From the NCBI RefSeq assembly GCF_002300555.2, contig NZ_NTHN02000031.1, forward strand, positions 1 through 59,213: DNA of 59,213 bases, written 5' to 3'. Source of the DNA: Alloyangia mangrovi (GTDB taxonomy: Bacteria; Pseudomonadota; Alphaproteobacteria; Rhodobacterales; Rhodobacteraceae). Each line of letters begins with the position of its first letter. Position 1 is the first letter of the stretch. The notes beneath the pieces are model-generated. The model had not been told where the DNA came from, made no database searches, and was given only the letters and a program-made list of their open reading frames with translations. A program made the translations under genes and the position numbers. Below, piece by piece: positions 8,891-17,881 of this stretch.

Positions 8891-9628
8891 TTACCCCAGA
8901 TCCGCGCCGGAGCTGAGCGCCGGGTCGGAAGAGGTGCGGTCTTCCTTGATCCGGTCCTCCTTGGGCATCTGGCCGGTGGCAAGGAAGATTACCTGCTCGG
9001 CGATGGCGGTGACATGATCGCCCATCCGCTCGACGTTCTTGGCGATGAAATGCAGGTGCATGCAGGAGGTGATGTTGCGCGGGTCCTCGAGCATGAAGGT
9101 CAGGAACTCGCGGAACAGCGTGTTGTACATCTGGTCGACGTCGCGGTCGCGCTCGATCACGTCATGCGCCAGCGCCTCGTCGCGGCGGATGTAGGCATCG
9201 AGCGCGTCCTTGAGCATGAGCTCGACATCGCGAGACATGCGGCGGAGTGCGGTGGCCGACCCGTCGATCTGCGCCAGCTGCGAGAGCACCGCGGTCCGCT
9301 TGGCCATGTTCTTCGACAGATCGCCGATGCGCTCGAGGTTCGAGGCCATGCGCATGACCGAGAGCACCACGCGCAGGTCGCGCGCGGTCGGGGCGCGCAG
9401 GGCGATGACCCGGGCGGCCTCTTCGTTCAACAACTCTTCCAGCGCGTCGATCGCCTTGTCCCCGGCGCGGACCTTGTCCGCCAGCTCCTCGTCGCGGGTC
9501 TCGAGCGAGAGCGCCGCATCGTGGATCGCCGCCTCGACCAGCCCACCCATCTTGAGGATTTGCGCCTGGATGGCCTCGAGATCGCGGTCGAAGGCCGAGG
9601 CGATGTGTTTTTTCAGCTCGTCGGTCAT
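8891..9628 (-). CDS. phoU: Phosphate signalling complex protein PhoU
   Basis: PhoU (245 residues) links the Pst transporter to PhoR and keeps the Pho regulon off when phosphate is sufficient. The two repeated three-helix PhoU domains are visible, with the metal-binding E/DxxxD-type motifs in RMASNLERIGDLSKNMAKR (first half) and HFIAKNVERMGDHVTAIAEQV (second half). It is 3 nt downstream of pstB and 3 nt upstream of phoB, so expression is tightly coupled. Length is normal apart from a charged C-terminal tail of about 20 residues. Confidence 0.96.
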   Translation of the reverse strand: MTDELKKHIASAFDRDLEAIQAQILKMGGLVEAAIHDAALSLETRDEELADKVRAGDKAIDALEELLNEEAARVIALRAPTARDLRVVLSVMRMASNLERIGDLSKNMAKRTAVLSQLAQIDGSATALRRMSRDVELMLKDALDAYIRRDEALAHDVIERDRDVDQMYNTLFREFLTFMLEDPRNITSCMHLHFIAKNVERMGDHVTAIAEQVIFLATGQMPKEDRIKEDRTSSDPALSSGADLG

Positions 9629-9631
9629 GAC

Positions 9632-10429
9632 TTATCCGATCCGTCCGGTGATGTAGGATTCCGTGCGCGGGTCCACGGGGTTGGTGAAGATCTGGCTGGT
9701 GTCGCCGTATTCCACGAGGTTGCCGAGGTGGAAGAAGGCGGTCTTCTGGCTGACGCGGGCCGCCTGTTGCATCGAGTGGGTGACGATCACCACCGAGTAG
9801 TTCTCGCGCAGCTCGTCGATCAGCTCCTCGACCTGCGACGTCGCGATCGGGTCGAGCGCCGAGCAGGGCTCGTCCATCAGCAGCACCTCGGGCTCGGTGG
9901 CCACGGCGCGGGCGATGCAGAGACGCTGCTGCTGGCCGCCCGAAAGCCCGGTGCCGGGCGCGTCGAGACGGTCCTTCACCTCGTTCCAGATGGCGCCGCG
10001 ACGCAGCGCCTTTTCGACGATCTCGTCGAGCTCGGCCTTGTTGCGGGCGAGGCCGTGGATGCGCGGCCCATAGGCGACATTGTCGTAGATCGATTTCGGG
10101 AACGGATTCGGCTTCTGGAACACCATGCCGACCTTGGCGCGCAGCTGCACCGGGTCGACGCGCTTGTCGTAGATGTCCTCGCCGTCGAGCTCGATGAGTC
10201 CCTCGACGCGGCAGATGTCGATCGTGTCGTTCATCCGGTTCAGCGTGCGCAGGAAGGTGGACTTGCCGCAGCCCGACGGGCCGATGAAGGCGGTCACCGT
10301 CTTGTCGAGGATCTCGACGTTGACGTCCTTGATGGCGTGGGTGTCGCCGTAATAGACCTGCACGTCACGGGCGGAGATCTTGCTTGCGTTGGTGTCCACT
10401 TCGGTCTTCCTCAATGGCGAGTCGTACAT
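9632..10429 (-). CDS. pstB: Phosphate ABC transporter ATP-binding protein PstB
   Basis: This is the ATPase of the high-affinity phosphate importer. The 265-residue product has Walker [10 protein letters not shown] at residues 50-58, the Q-loop in [12 protein letters not shown], the ABC signature [14 protein letters not shown], Walker [14 protein letters not shown] and the switch His in [10 protein letters not shown]. The PstB-specific [17 protein letters not shown] is present. A start at 10429 gives a 20-residue N-terminal tail before the core [11 protein letters not shown]. It lies 18 nt after pstA and 3 nt before phoU. Confidence 0.97.
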   Translation of the reverse strand: MYDSPLRKTEVDTNASKISARDVQVYYGDTHAIKDVNVEILDKTVTAFIGPSGCGKSTFLRTLNRMNDTIDICRVEGLIELDGEDIYDKRVDPVQLRAKVGMVFQKPNPFPKSIYDNVAYGPRIHGLARNKAELDEIVEKALRRGAIWNEVKDRLDAPGTGLSGGQQQRLCIARAVATEPEVLLMDEPCSALDPIATSQVEELIDELRENYSVVIVTHSMQQAARVSQKTAFFHLGNLVEYGDTSQIFTNPVDPRTESYITGRIG

Positions 10430-10447
10430 CGTAAGTCTCCTTATACC

Positions 10448-11800
10448 TTACCAGCGGCGCTCGAACTTGCGGCGCAGCACGATGGCAATCAGGTTCATGG
10501 CGAGCAGGAACAGCAGCAGGACGATGATCCCGCCCCAGGCCCGCTCGTAATAGGCCGGATCGGCGCGCTTGGCCCATTCGTAGATCTGCGCGGGCATCGC
10601 CGAGTTCGGCGACAGGAAGCCCGAGAAGACCCCTTCGGGATAGTTGGTGGCGATATAGCCGACCATGCCGATCAGCAGCAGCGGCGCGGTTTCGCCGAGC
10701 GCCTGCGCGAGGCCGATGATGGTGCCGGTCAGGATGCCGGGCATGGCGAGCGGCAGCACGTGGTGAAAGGTGGCCTGCATCTTCGAAGCGCCCACGCCGA
10801 GCGCAGCGTCGCGGATCGACGGCGGCACTGCCTTGAGCGCGGCCCGGGTCGAGATCACGATCGTCGGCAGGGTCATCAACGTCAGCGTCAGGCCGCCTAC
10901 CAGAGGCGCGGATTGCGGCAAATGCGCGAATTGGATGAAGGCCGCGAGGCCGAGGATGCCGAAAACGATCGAGGGCACCGCGGCGAGGTTCGAGATGTTC
11001 ACCTCGATGAAGTCGGTGAAGCGGTTGGTCGGGGCGAATTCCTCGAGGTAGATCGAGGCGGCGACGCCGATCGGCAGGGCCAGCAGCAGCACGGTGATCA
11101 TCATGAAGAGCGAGCCGAGCATCGACACGCCCAGACCGGCCTGCTCGGCGCGGCTTTCCGAGGCGTCGGCGCCGGTGATGAACTCCCAGTTGAAGCTCTT
11201 GTGGATGGTGCCCCCGGCGCGCAGCACGTCGACCAGGTCGAGATGTGCGGCGTCGATGTTCTTGTCCTGGGCGATGCTCTCGCGGCTGACACGGCCCTTG
11301 AGGTAGCCGTCGACGCGGCTCGAGGCGAGGATCTGGAAGTCCACCGTCTCACCGACGCGGTCGGGGTTGGCCAGGACCCAGTCGCGCACCTTGGCGGCGG
11401 CCGAGGCCGAGATCATCTGCTTGACGTCGCCGCCATCCTCGAACTCGGTCTGCGCGCCGCTGTCGACGATGACCTTCCACAGTGAGTTCTGGATCAGCGG
11501 GCTGTAGCCGAAGGTCGAGACCTTGGCCATCTCCGCCGGGTCGCGGTTGCCGGTCTTGTCGAGCTTGGCTTCCTCCAAATAGACCGGCACCTCGATGAAG
11601 GTCTGCTGGAAGGCGCCGATGCCATTAGCAAGGATCGAACCCAGCAGCACCACGAGGAAGAACACCCCCGCTCCGATGGCGGCAAGTCCGTACAGGCGGA
11701 AGCGCTTCTCGGAGGCATTGCGCTTCTTGGTGCGCGCATCGACGGTCAGCAGGCCATGCTTGGCGGGCTCCTTGCCGCCGGTATAGGTCGCGTCGGTCAT
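10448..11800 (-). CDS. pstA: Phosphate ABC transporter permease PstA
   Basis: This inner-membrane permease of the Pst importer is 450 residues long, well over the roughly 300 of enterobacterial PstA. The extra length is an insert of about 150-170 residues between the first helix (about residues 33-55) and the permease core, as is usual in alphaproteobacteria. The core carries the cytoplasmic EAA loop SIRDAALGVGASKMQATFHHVLPLAMPGI, which contacts PstB. ATG and the pstC stop overlap by one base (TGATG), showing coupling. Confidence 0.94.
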   Translation of the reverse strand: MTDATYTGGKEPAKHGLLTVDARTKKRNASEKRFRLYGLAAIGAGVFFLVVLLGSILANGIGAFQQTFIEVPVYLEEAKLDKTGNRDPAEMAKVSTFGYSPLIQNSLWKVIVDSGAQTEFEDGGDVKQMISASAAAKVRDWVLANPDRVGETVDFQILASSRVDGYLKGRVSRESIAQDKNIDAAHLDLVDVLRAGGTIHKSFNWEFITGADASESRAEQAGLGVSMLGSLFMMITVLLLALPIGVAASIYLEEFAPTNRFTDFIEVNISNLAAVPSIVFGILGLAAFIQFAHLPQSAPLVGGLTLTLMTLPTIVISTRAALKAVPPSIRDAALGVGASKMQATFHHVLPLAMPGILTGTIIGLAQALGETAPLLLIGMVGYIATNYPEGVFSGFLSPNSAMPAQIYEWAKRADPAYYERAWGGIIVLLLFLLAMNLIAIVLRRKFERRW

Positions 11801-13263
11801 CAGTCGTACTGCTCCCGGTATTTGCGCACGATGAAGAGCGCGAAGACGTTGAGGCCGAGGGTCATGACGAAGAGCGTCATGCCGAGGGCGAAGGCCACCA
11901 GCGCCTCGGGCGAGGCGAAGTCCGCGTCGCCGGTCAGCTGGCTGACGATCTTGGCGGTGACGGTGGTCATGGCGTCGAAGGGGTTGAGCGAGAGCCGTGC
12001 GGCGGCCCCTGCCCCCATCACCACGATCATCGTCTCGCCGATGGCGCGCGAGGCAGCGAGCAGGATGGCGCCGACGATGCCCGGCAGGGCGGCGGGCAGG
12101 ATCACCTGCTTGATGGTCTCGGACTTGGTGGCGCCAAGCCCGTAGGAGCCGTCACGCAGCGACTGCGGCACGGCATTGATGATGTCATCCGACAGCGAGC
12201 TGACGAAGGGGATGAGCATGATGCCCATCACGAGGCCCGCGGTCATCACCGCGGTGCCCGCCTGCATCCACCCGAGCCCGTCGCGGCCGAAAACCGACAG
12301 CAGCAGCGGGCCGACCGTCAGCAGCGCGAAGAGGCCGTAGACGATGGTCGGGATGCCGGCCAGCAGCTCCAGCGCGGGCTTGGCCACGGCACGGAACTTC
12401 GGCCCGGCGTATTCCGACAGGTAGACGGCGGCAAACAGGCCGATCGGCACCGACACCAGCAGCGCGATGAGCGAGATGTAGAGCGTGCCCCAGAGCAGCG
12501 GCCAGATGCCGAGCTGCGAGCCGCCGCCGAAGCTCGGCGACCAGGTGAAGGAGCCGAAGAATTCCGAGGCCGGGTAGATGCGGAAGAACTCGATGGTGTT
12601 GAAGACCAGGGACAGCACAATGCCGATGGTGGTCAGGATGGCGAGCGAGGCGGCACCGACGAGGATCGCGCGGATGCCGCGCTCAACGGCGTTGCGGGCG
12701 CGGAAGTCGGGGTTGGTTTGGGCCAGCGCCAGCGCGCCGCCGATCAGCCCCAGGCCGATCACGACGATCGAGCGCAGCAGGTCGCCGGTAGCGTTGGTGC
12801 TGCGGTAGCTCTGCGCCGCGGCCAGCACCTCGGGGGTGATCTCGGTGCCCACGGCGACCCCGGCGGAGCCCAGCATGGCGCGGATGTCCGAGCCGCCGAC
12901 GGTGAGCGTGGCGGCGTCGCCAGCGCTCAGCAGCCCCTGGGCGACGGAGAGGTCGAGGCCATCGGCCACCCGCCGCACGTCGGACATGACGAGGCCGAGG
13001 GTCGACCCCTCGGGGATCGCGCTCTCGGGCAGCAGGCTGGTGGCCTTGGTGTTCACGATGAAGGGTTGCGCGATCAGCCAGACGATCAGCACAAGAAAGG
13101 CCGGCACCATCACCTTCATGGCGACGTTCCAGCCGTAGTAACTCGGCAGCGAGTGCAGTGCGCGACGATCGTCTCCGGCGCCGGATATGGCGCGCGCGCG
13201 CCCCGCGACATAGCCCGCGACGGCCAGCGCGAGGACGATCAGGATCAGCCAAAGAACAGGCAT
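11800..13263 (-). CDS. pstC: Phosphate ABC transporter permease PstC
   Basis: PstC is the second permease subunit, forming the channel with PstA. At 487 residues it is longer than the roughly 320 of E. coli, because of about 170 extra residues between N-terminal helices and the core (SLLPESAIPEGSTLGLVMSDVRR and following). The C-terminal permease domain has the EAA loop SLRDGSYGLGATKSETIKQVILPAALPGI. It starts 91 nt after pstS, beyond an intercistronic terminator hairpin, and overlaps pstA by one base. Confidence 0.94.
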   Translation of the reverse strand: MPVLWLILIVLALAVAGYVAGRARAISGAGDDRRALHSLPSYYGWNVAMKVMVPAFLVLIVWLIAQPFIVNTKATSLLPESAIPEGSTLGLVMSDVRRVADGLDLSVAQGLLSAGDAATLTVGGSDIRAMLGSAGVAVGTEITPEVLAAAQSYRSTNATGDLLRSIVVIGLGLIGGALALAQTNPDFRARNAVERGIRAILVGAASLAILTTIGIVLSLVFNTIEFFRIYPASEFFGSFTWSPSFGGGSQLGIWPLLWGTLYISLIALLVSVPIGLFAAVYLSEYAGPKFRAVAKPALELLAGIPTIVYGLFALLTVGPLLLSVFGRDGLGWMQAGTAVMTAGLVMGIMLIPFVSSLSDDIINAVPQSLRDGSYGLGATKSETIKQVILPAALPGIVGAILLAASRAIGETMIVVMGAGAAARLSLNPFDAMTTVTAKIVSQLTGDADFASPEALVAFALGMTLFVMTLGLNVFALFIVRKYREQYD

Positions 13264-13307
13264 CGGGCCCCCAGGTTAGTCCGGTGATCACTCACCAAAA
13301 AGGAAAA

Positions 13308-13334
13308 CGGAGGGCAGCACGAAGCCGCCCTCCG
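13308..13334 (-). terminator. Intercistronic terminator between pstS and pstC
   Basis: On the minus strand CGGAGGGCGGC / GCTGCCCTCCG (11 bp, one G-T) closes a TTCGT loop and is followed by TTTTCCTTTTTGG. It lies 20 nt past the pstS stop. Partial read-through would make much more PstS than permease or ATPase. Confidence 0.8.
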
Positions 13335-13354
13335 GACATTGGACCTGCGTCCAA

Positions 13355-14395
13355 TTACATGCTTTCGCCCATGGTCACTTCGTCGGCAACCTTGGCTTGG
13401 GTGTCGGCCAGCTCGGGGTCGGACACGAGGCCGTAGTTGGAGAGCGGGCCATCGGGGCCGGCGATTTCGTCGGCGACGAAGAACTCGGCGAACTCCTTCA
13501 GGCCGGGGATGACGCCGATGTGGGCCTTCTTGATGTAGAAGTACAGCGGACGCGACACCGGGTAGTCGCCCGCGGCGATGGTTTCGGTCGAGGGCTCGAC
13601 GCCGGACATGGTCGCGACCTTGAGCTTGTCGGTGTTGTTCTCGTAGAATGCCAGGCCGAAGACGCCGACACCGTTCGAGTTGCTGTCGATGCGGGCGAGG
13701 GTCTCGGTGTAGTCGCCATCGATGTCGACCGACTTGCCGTCGGTGCGGACCGAGATGCAGGCGGCTTCGGCGTCGTCTTCCGACATGCCCGAAGCGACCA
13801 TGGCTTCCAGCGCGCCGGTGGCTTCGCAGCCAGCCGCCAGCACCTTTTCTTCGAAAACTTCGCGGGTGCCGTGCTTGGTGCCCGGGATAAAGGCCGCGAT
13901 CTCGACGTCCGGCAGATCGGCGTTGAACTCGGACCACTTGGTGTAGGGGTTGTCGACCAGCTCGCCGTCTTTCACGACTTTCGGTGCGAGCGCGTTGTAC
14001 CAGTCGGCCGGCTCGAAGGCGGTGAACTCGGGGCCGGTCTTCTGCGAGGCGAAGACGATGCCGTCATAGCCGATGCGCACTTCGATGATGTCGGTCACGC
14101 CGGCGTCGGCGCAGGCCTTGATCTCTTTGTCCTTGATCGCGCGCGAGGCGTTCGCGATGTCGATGGTGTTCTCGCCAACGCCTTCGCAGAAGCGCTTCAG
14201 GCCAGCCGAGGAGCCGCCCGATTCCACGACGGGGGTCGGGAAGTCGAAGTTCTCGCCGAAGGCTTCGGCGACGATCGAGGCGTAGGGCAGCACGGTCGAC
14301 GAGCCGGCAACCTGCACGTTGTCACGTGCGGCAGCAGCGGTGGCCGAAGCAGCGGCGAGCGCGAGTGCCGAAACGGCGAGTTTCACGGATTGCAT
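13355..14395 (-). CDS. pstS: Phosphate ABC transporter substrate-binding protein PstS
   Basis: This periplasmic phosphate-binding protein has 346 residues including a Sec signal peptide (MQSVKLAVSALALAAASATAAAA, cleavage near residue 23). Family motifs are VAGSSTVLPYASIVAEAF at the mature N-terminus, ESGGSSAGLKRFCEG and IDIANASRAIK, followed by DNPYTKWSEFN and FIPGTKHGTREVFEE, which form the phosphate pocket. A three-repeat Pho box lies 78-110 nt before the ATG. The gene leads the pst operon and is separated from pstC by a terminator. Confidence 0.96.
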   Translation of the reverse strand: MQSVKLAVSALALAAASATAAAARDNVQVAGSSTVLPYASIVAEAFGENFDFPTPVVESGGSSAGLKRFCEGVGENTIDIANASRAIKDKEIKACADAGVTDIIEVRIGYDGIVFASQKTGPEFTAFEPADWYNALAPKVVKDGELVDNPYTKWSEFNADLPDVEIAAFIPGTKHGTREVFEEKVLAAGCEATGALEAMVASGMSEDDAEAACISVRTDGKSVDIDGDYTETLARIDSNSNGVGVFGLAFYENNTDKLKVATMSGVEPSTETIAAGDYPVSRPLYFYIKKAHIGVIPGLKEFAEFFVADEIAGPDGPLSNYGLVSDPELADTQAKVADEVTMGESM

Positions 14396-14472
14396 AGGAA
14401 TGCTCCTGTTGGGTCAGATACAGCCCCCCGGTCGGGGACCTCGAGGCGGTGCCTAGGCGTCGTGCGCAATGC

Positions 14473-14505
14473 TTTTGTGACATCTGCGTAACAATTTCAT
14501 GACAG
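14473..14505 (-). promoter_or_regulatory. Three-repeat Pho box upstream of pstS
   Basis: On the minus strand three direct repeats with an 11-nt period are seen: CTGTCATGAAA (14495-14505), TTGTTACGCAG (14484-14494) and ATGTCACAAAA (14473-14483). The PhoB half-site is CTGTCAT-like with 11-nt spacing, so this is an extended binding site. It could also influence the divergent ParB-like gene. Confidence 0.85.
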
Positions 14506-14632
14506 CGTGCGTTAAGCTGCATTTCAAGCCTCGAGGCACTCCACTTTGGTGCGAAGTTTAACTCCGTAACACCACCCGAAGTGTAGCCTCTGCCTGCGGA
14601 TCGCCGCTTTTTACAGCGAGGGTTTTGACTGC

Positions 14633-15326
14633 ATGACTTTGACACAACGTGATTTTTTGCAAAAGGCTGGCGAGCGGTCGGTGATTTGGCTGGATCCATC
14701 GACCGTCGCGATGACCTGCGGCAGTAAATGGCCGGTCGGAAAGAGGCGCCTGCGCAAACTCTCCAAAGTCCTGCCCGCGCCGGTCGTCGCGCTGTTCCGG
14801 CCGGCGATCAAGCGCCGCGAACCCTTCGTGATTCCCGGCGGTGTCTTTGCGCCGCCGAAGCCGATTGCCGAGACCCCGCGCTACCAGCGGGTCGCCGATG
14901 TCCTCGCGCACCGGAGCGACGTTGCTCAGAGCGCGTGGCGCCGCGAACTTCTCGGTGAGCTCGCCGAACAGGGCATCGCCCGTCACAAGCAGATCGAGAT
15001 GCACAGCGCGGCCGAGGTGGATGCATTTTTTCGCCGGATACGTTCTGCCGCTGATCGACAGTCTCGAGCGCGACGGCTACCGCGCCGAAGTCGAGCCCGG
15101 AGGCTATGTCAGCACCGCGGTGATCGGCCCCCTCGGCGAGGTCATCAAGACCGGATCCGGCAACCACAGGTTCTGCATCGCCCGGGCGCTCGGACTGCCG
15201 CGCTTTCCGCTGAAAGTGGTCGGCGCGCACGAGGCCTGGGTGGCGCGGGCGCTGGGGCGCGACACCTCGGCCGAGGCGATCGTCGCCGCCCTCGCGGCAC
15301 TGCCGGGCGCAAGCCCGTCCGCCTAA
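14633..15326 (+). pseudogene. ParB-like-domain protein, frameshifted in this sequence
   Basis: Two overlapping frames join into one protein of about 230 residues. The first runs from ATG 14633 through IPGGVFAPPKPIAETPRYQRVADVLAH to DAFF. The second continues AGYVLPLIDSLERDGYRAEVEPGGYVSTAVIG and GSGNHRFCIARALGLPRFPLKVVGAHEAW. The junction is a T6 run at 15026-15031; five Ts would restore the frame. The C-terminal half (signal to GNHRFCIARALG) resembles ParB/sulfiredoxin-like domains that bind nucleotides, but the function is unknown. It is divergent from pstS across the Pho box and converges on phoR, with stops overlapping. I think the gene is intact in the organism and the extra T is an error, without certainty. 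Confidence 0.65.
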
Positions 15327-16387
15327 CCCTCTTCGCCGCGGGGCGGCGCGGCGCGCAGCGGCAGGATCACCCGGAAGGTACTGCCCTTGCCGGGGGTGCT
15401 TTCGATGCGCAGCCGGCCACGGTGGCGGTTGACGATGTGCTTGACGATCGCCAGCCCGAGCCCCGTGCCGCCCATCTCGCGCGAGCGGTGGCTGTCGACG
15501 CGGTAGAAGCGCTCGGTCAGCCGCGGGATGTGCAGCGGATCGAAGCCGGGACCGGTGTCGATCACCTCGACCTCGACGCCATCGGCGCGCAGCCTGGGGT
15601 GATAGGCCGGGGCCGAGAGCCGCAATGTCACCTGCGCCCCCTTCCCCGAGTATTTCACCGCGTTCTCGACGAGGTTCACGAAGACCTGCCGGAGCTGGTC
15701 CGGGTCTCCGGCGATCTCGAGCGGCGCCTCCGGCAGCTCGGGGATCAGCGTCACCCCCGCCTCTGCTGCCACTGGCGCGAGGCCGCTGAGGACAGAATTC
15801 AGAAGGTCGGGCAGATCGACGGGCTGGGTGGGGCGCACACGCTCCTCGGCCTCGAGCCGGCTCAGCGACAGCAGATCGCCGACAAGGCGCTCCATCCGCC
15901 CGGCCTCGTTGCCCATGATCTCGAGGAAACGCTCGCGGGCGGCGGCATCCTCGCGCGCCGGGCCGCGCAGGGTCTCGATGAAGCCCAGAAGCGCGGTGAG
16001 CGGCGTGCGCAGCTCATGGCTGACGTTGGCGACAAAGTCGCGGCGCATCTGCCCGGCCTGCTCCATCTGCGTCACGTCGGAGAAGGTCAGCAGCACGCCC
16101 GGCCCCTTGGACAGCGCCACGGCGCGGCAGGACACATCGAAGGCCGTGTCCTGCCGCCCGTTGCTTGTCAGGTAGCGTGTCTTGCGCGGCGCACCGTCGC
16201 GCAGCGTGCCCTCAATCGCATCGAGCAGCACCGGCTGGCGCAGAACGGTGATGAAGTGGCGTTCCACGAGACCATCCCCCAAAAGGGCGACGGCCTCGGC
16301 ATTGGCGGCGTCGATCCGCTCGTCCCAGCGGATGAGCACCGCCGGGAGAGGCATGGCTGCGATCAGATCGCGCGCCTCGGCATGCAT
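15323..16387 (-). CDS. phoR: Phosphate regulon sensor histidine kinase PhoR (soluble type)
   Basis: This 354-residue kinase phosphorylates PhoB. Residues 1-110 form a PAS domain. The H-box is FVANVSHELRTPL with the phospho-acceptor His at 124, the N-box NLVENAVKY, and the nucleotide-binding G boxes DTGPGFD and GGTGLGLAIVKH. Unlike E. coli PhoR it has no N-terminal membrane helices, so localisation must depend on partners such as PhoU-PstB. Its start overlaps the stop of the upstream PLP-enzyme gene (TGATG at 16385-16389), so the two are co-transcribed. It is separated from the rest of the regulon by pstS and the ParB-like gene. Confidence 0.92.
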   Translation of the reverse strand: MHAEARDLIAAMPLPAVLIRWDERIDAANAEAVALLGDGLVERHFITVLRQPVLLDAIEGTLRDGAPRKTRYLTSNGRQDTAFDVSCRAVALSKGPGVLLTFSDVTQMEQAGQMRRDFVANVSHELRTPLTALLGFIETLRGPAREDAAARERFLEIMGNEAGRMERLVGDLLSLSRLEAEERVRPTQPVDLPDLLNSVLSGLAPVAAEAGVTLIPELPEAPLEIAGDPDQLRQVFVNLVENAVKYSGKGAQVTLRLSAPAYHPRLRADGVEVEVIDTGPGFDPLHIPRLTERFYRVDSHRSREMGGTGLGLAIVKHIVNRHRGRLRIESTPGKGSTFRVILPLRAAPPRGEEG

Positions 16388-17568
16388 CAGAGCGCGCTCG
16401 CGGCCCTGAGCCCGGCCTCGAAGACCTCGAGCAGGGCCTCGGGCTCCTCGAGGCCGACCGACACGCGGAAGAAGCCTTCGGAGATGCCGAGCGCGGCCCG
16501 GCCCTCGGGCGTCAGTGCACGGTGCGACGAGGAGGCCGGGTGCGAGAGCGTGGTCCCCACGTCGCCCAGCGTCGGGGCAAAGGCGATGCCCTGTGCCGCC
16601 TCGGTGAAGGCATTGGCCGCGGCGCGACCGCCCTCGAGCTCGAAGCTCAGCATGTTGCCGGGGTTGCCGCGCAGCACCGATTGCGCGCGCGCGGCATCGG
16701 GGTGATCGGCGCGGCCCGGGTAGAGCACCCGCTTCACGCCGGGCTTTCCGGTGAGGAAATCCGACAGGCGCTGCGCCGTCTCCTGGCTCTGGCGGAAGCG
16801 CATCGAAAAGGTCATGAGTCCGCGTTCGGCCAGCCAGCAGTCGAAGGGGCTGGCGGTCAGACCCGCGGTCACCGCGAAGACGCGGATGCGCTGGTTCACT
16901 TCGGGGTCCTTGGCGGCGACCCAGCCCAGCGTCACGTCGGCATGGCCGGCAAGCAGCTTGGTCACAGAGTGGATCACGATGTCCGCGCCGCGCTCGACCG
17001 GCTTGATCGCCGCGGGCGTGGTAAAGGTGTTGTCCACAGCCAGCAGCACGCCCTTCTCCTTGCAGAGCGCCGCGATGCCATCGAGATCGGCAATGCGCAG
17101 CGTCGGGTTCGACACCAGCTCGATCAGCACCAGCTTGGTCTCGGGGCGGATCGCGGCGGCAAAGGCGGCGATGTCGGTCGGATCGGCCAGCGAGGTCTGG
17201 ATGCCCATGCGCGGCAGGTCCTCGGCCATCATCCGCAGCGAGCGACCGTAAAGCTGGTCAGCCCCCAGCACGTGATCGCCGGCGCTGAGCAGCCCGAGAA
17301 GGACCGCCGAGACCGAGGCCATGCCCGAGCCCATGACGATGCCGCCGGTCATGCCCTCGAGCGCATCGATGCGCTGCGCAAGCATGTCGGCATTGGGGTG
17401 ACCTTCGCGCGCGTAGGTATACCCCGAGGTGACGCCATTGTACTGATCGTCGAGCGAATCCGGGCTGTCAGAAGCGTAAACCACCGCCGGCATGATCGGC
17501 GTGACAACCGCCGCGGAGACCGAGCCGGGAACGGGGATTGGGCGGATGAGCGTCTTGCGGGTATCCAT
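16387..17568 (-). CDS. Trans-sulfuration-family PLP enzyme (cystathionine gamma-synthase-like)
   Basis: This 393-residue fold-type I PLP enzyme belongs to the Cys/Met metabolism family (MetB/MetC/MetZ/MegL). Family motifs are YTYAREGHPNADMLAQRIDALEG, GSGMASVSAVLLGLL, the Tyr-Gly-Arg active-site region LYGRSLRMM and VDNTFTTPA. The PLP Lys lies in IHSVTKLLAGHADVTLGWV. The C-terminal SSSHR of the carboxylate-binding site is also present. Reactions in the family differ little in sequence, so synthase versus lyase cannot be settled. The long upstream frame is not coding; GGAGG 5 nt before ATG 17568 and homologous starts fix the N-terminus. Its stop overlaps the phoR start, an unusual partner for phoR. 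Confidence 0.85.
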   Translation of the reverse strand: MDTRKTLIRPIPVPGSVSAAVVTPIMPAVVYASDSPDSLDDQYNGVTSGYTYAREGHPNADMLAQRIDALEGMTGGIVMGSGMASVSAVLLGLLSAGDHVLGADQLYGRSLRMMAEDLPRMGIQTSLADPTDIAAFAAAIRPETKLVLIELVSNPTLRIADLDGIAALCKEKGVLLAVDNTFTTPAAIKPVERGADIVIHSVTKLLAGHADVTLGWVAAKDPEVNQRIRVFAVTAGLTASPFDCWLAERGLMTFSMRFRQSQETAQRLSDFLTGKPGVKRVLYPGRADHPDAARAQSVLRGNPGNMLSFELEGGRAAANAFTEAAQGIAFAPTLGDVGTTLSHPASSSHRALTPEGRAALGISEGFFRVSVGLEEPEALLEVFEAGLRAASAL

Positions 17569-17881
17569 GTGGCCTCCATATTTCGGCCACAGCCTTTGCA
17601 CACCGCCCCTGTCAGGACAAGAGCGAGATTTTCGGCGAATTTCCGCCCAACACACCCAGTGAACAAAACCACGGGACCACCCGATTTTCCGCAACAAATC
17701 CCTCGGTTCACCCTCCCAAGTGGCGACAGAGGCTGAATTTTTCTACCATTGTCCACTGTCGCCCGCTTTACACTCGTGTAAGGAGAAGTTTGCAAAAATT
17801 TGGGTTGCTTTTTGCCCAATTGTTAACACATCCTAAAGGTGTAGGTGGGGGCACCTACAACCCACAGGAGCGTCGATAGAG
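17569..17881. other. Divergent intergenic region with 5' leader hairpin
   Basis: It separates the PLP-enzyme gene (minus) from the zinc-ribbon gene (plus). It is relatively A+T-rich around 17680-17830, as expected for promoters, but no clean promoter could be fixed. A 7-bp perfect hairpin GTAGGTG-GGGG-CACCTAC (17841-17858) lies 23 nt before the plus-strand ATG, just upstream of its ACAGGAG Shine-Dalgarno. Confidence 0.5.

Noticed and set aside
8447-11485. 1012-residue open frame antisense to phoB-phoU-pstB-pstA
   Set aside because: It is the shadow of four well-supported genes in GC-rich DNA; its Arg/His/Gly/Asp-rich composition matches no family.
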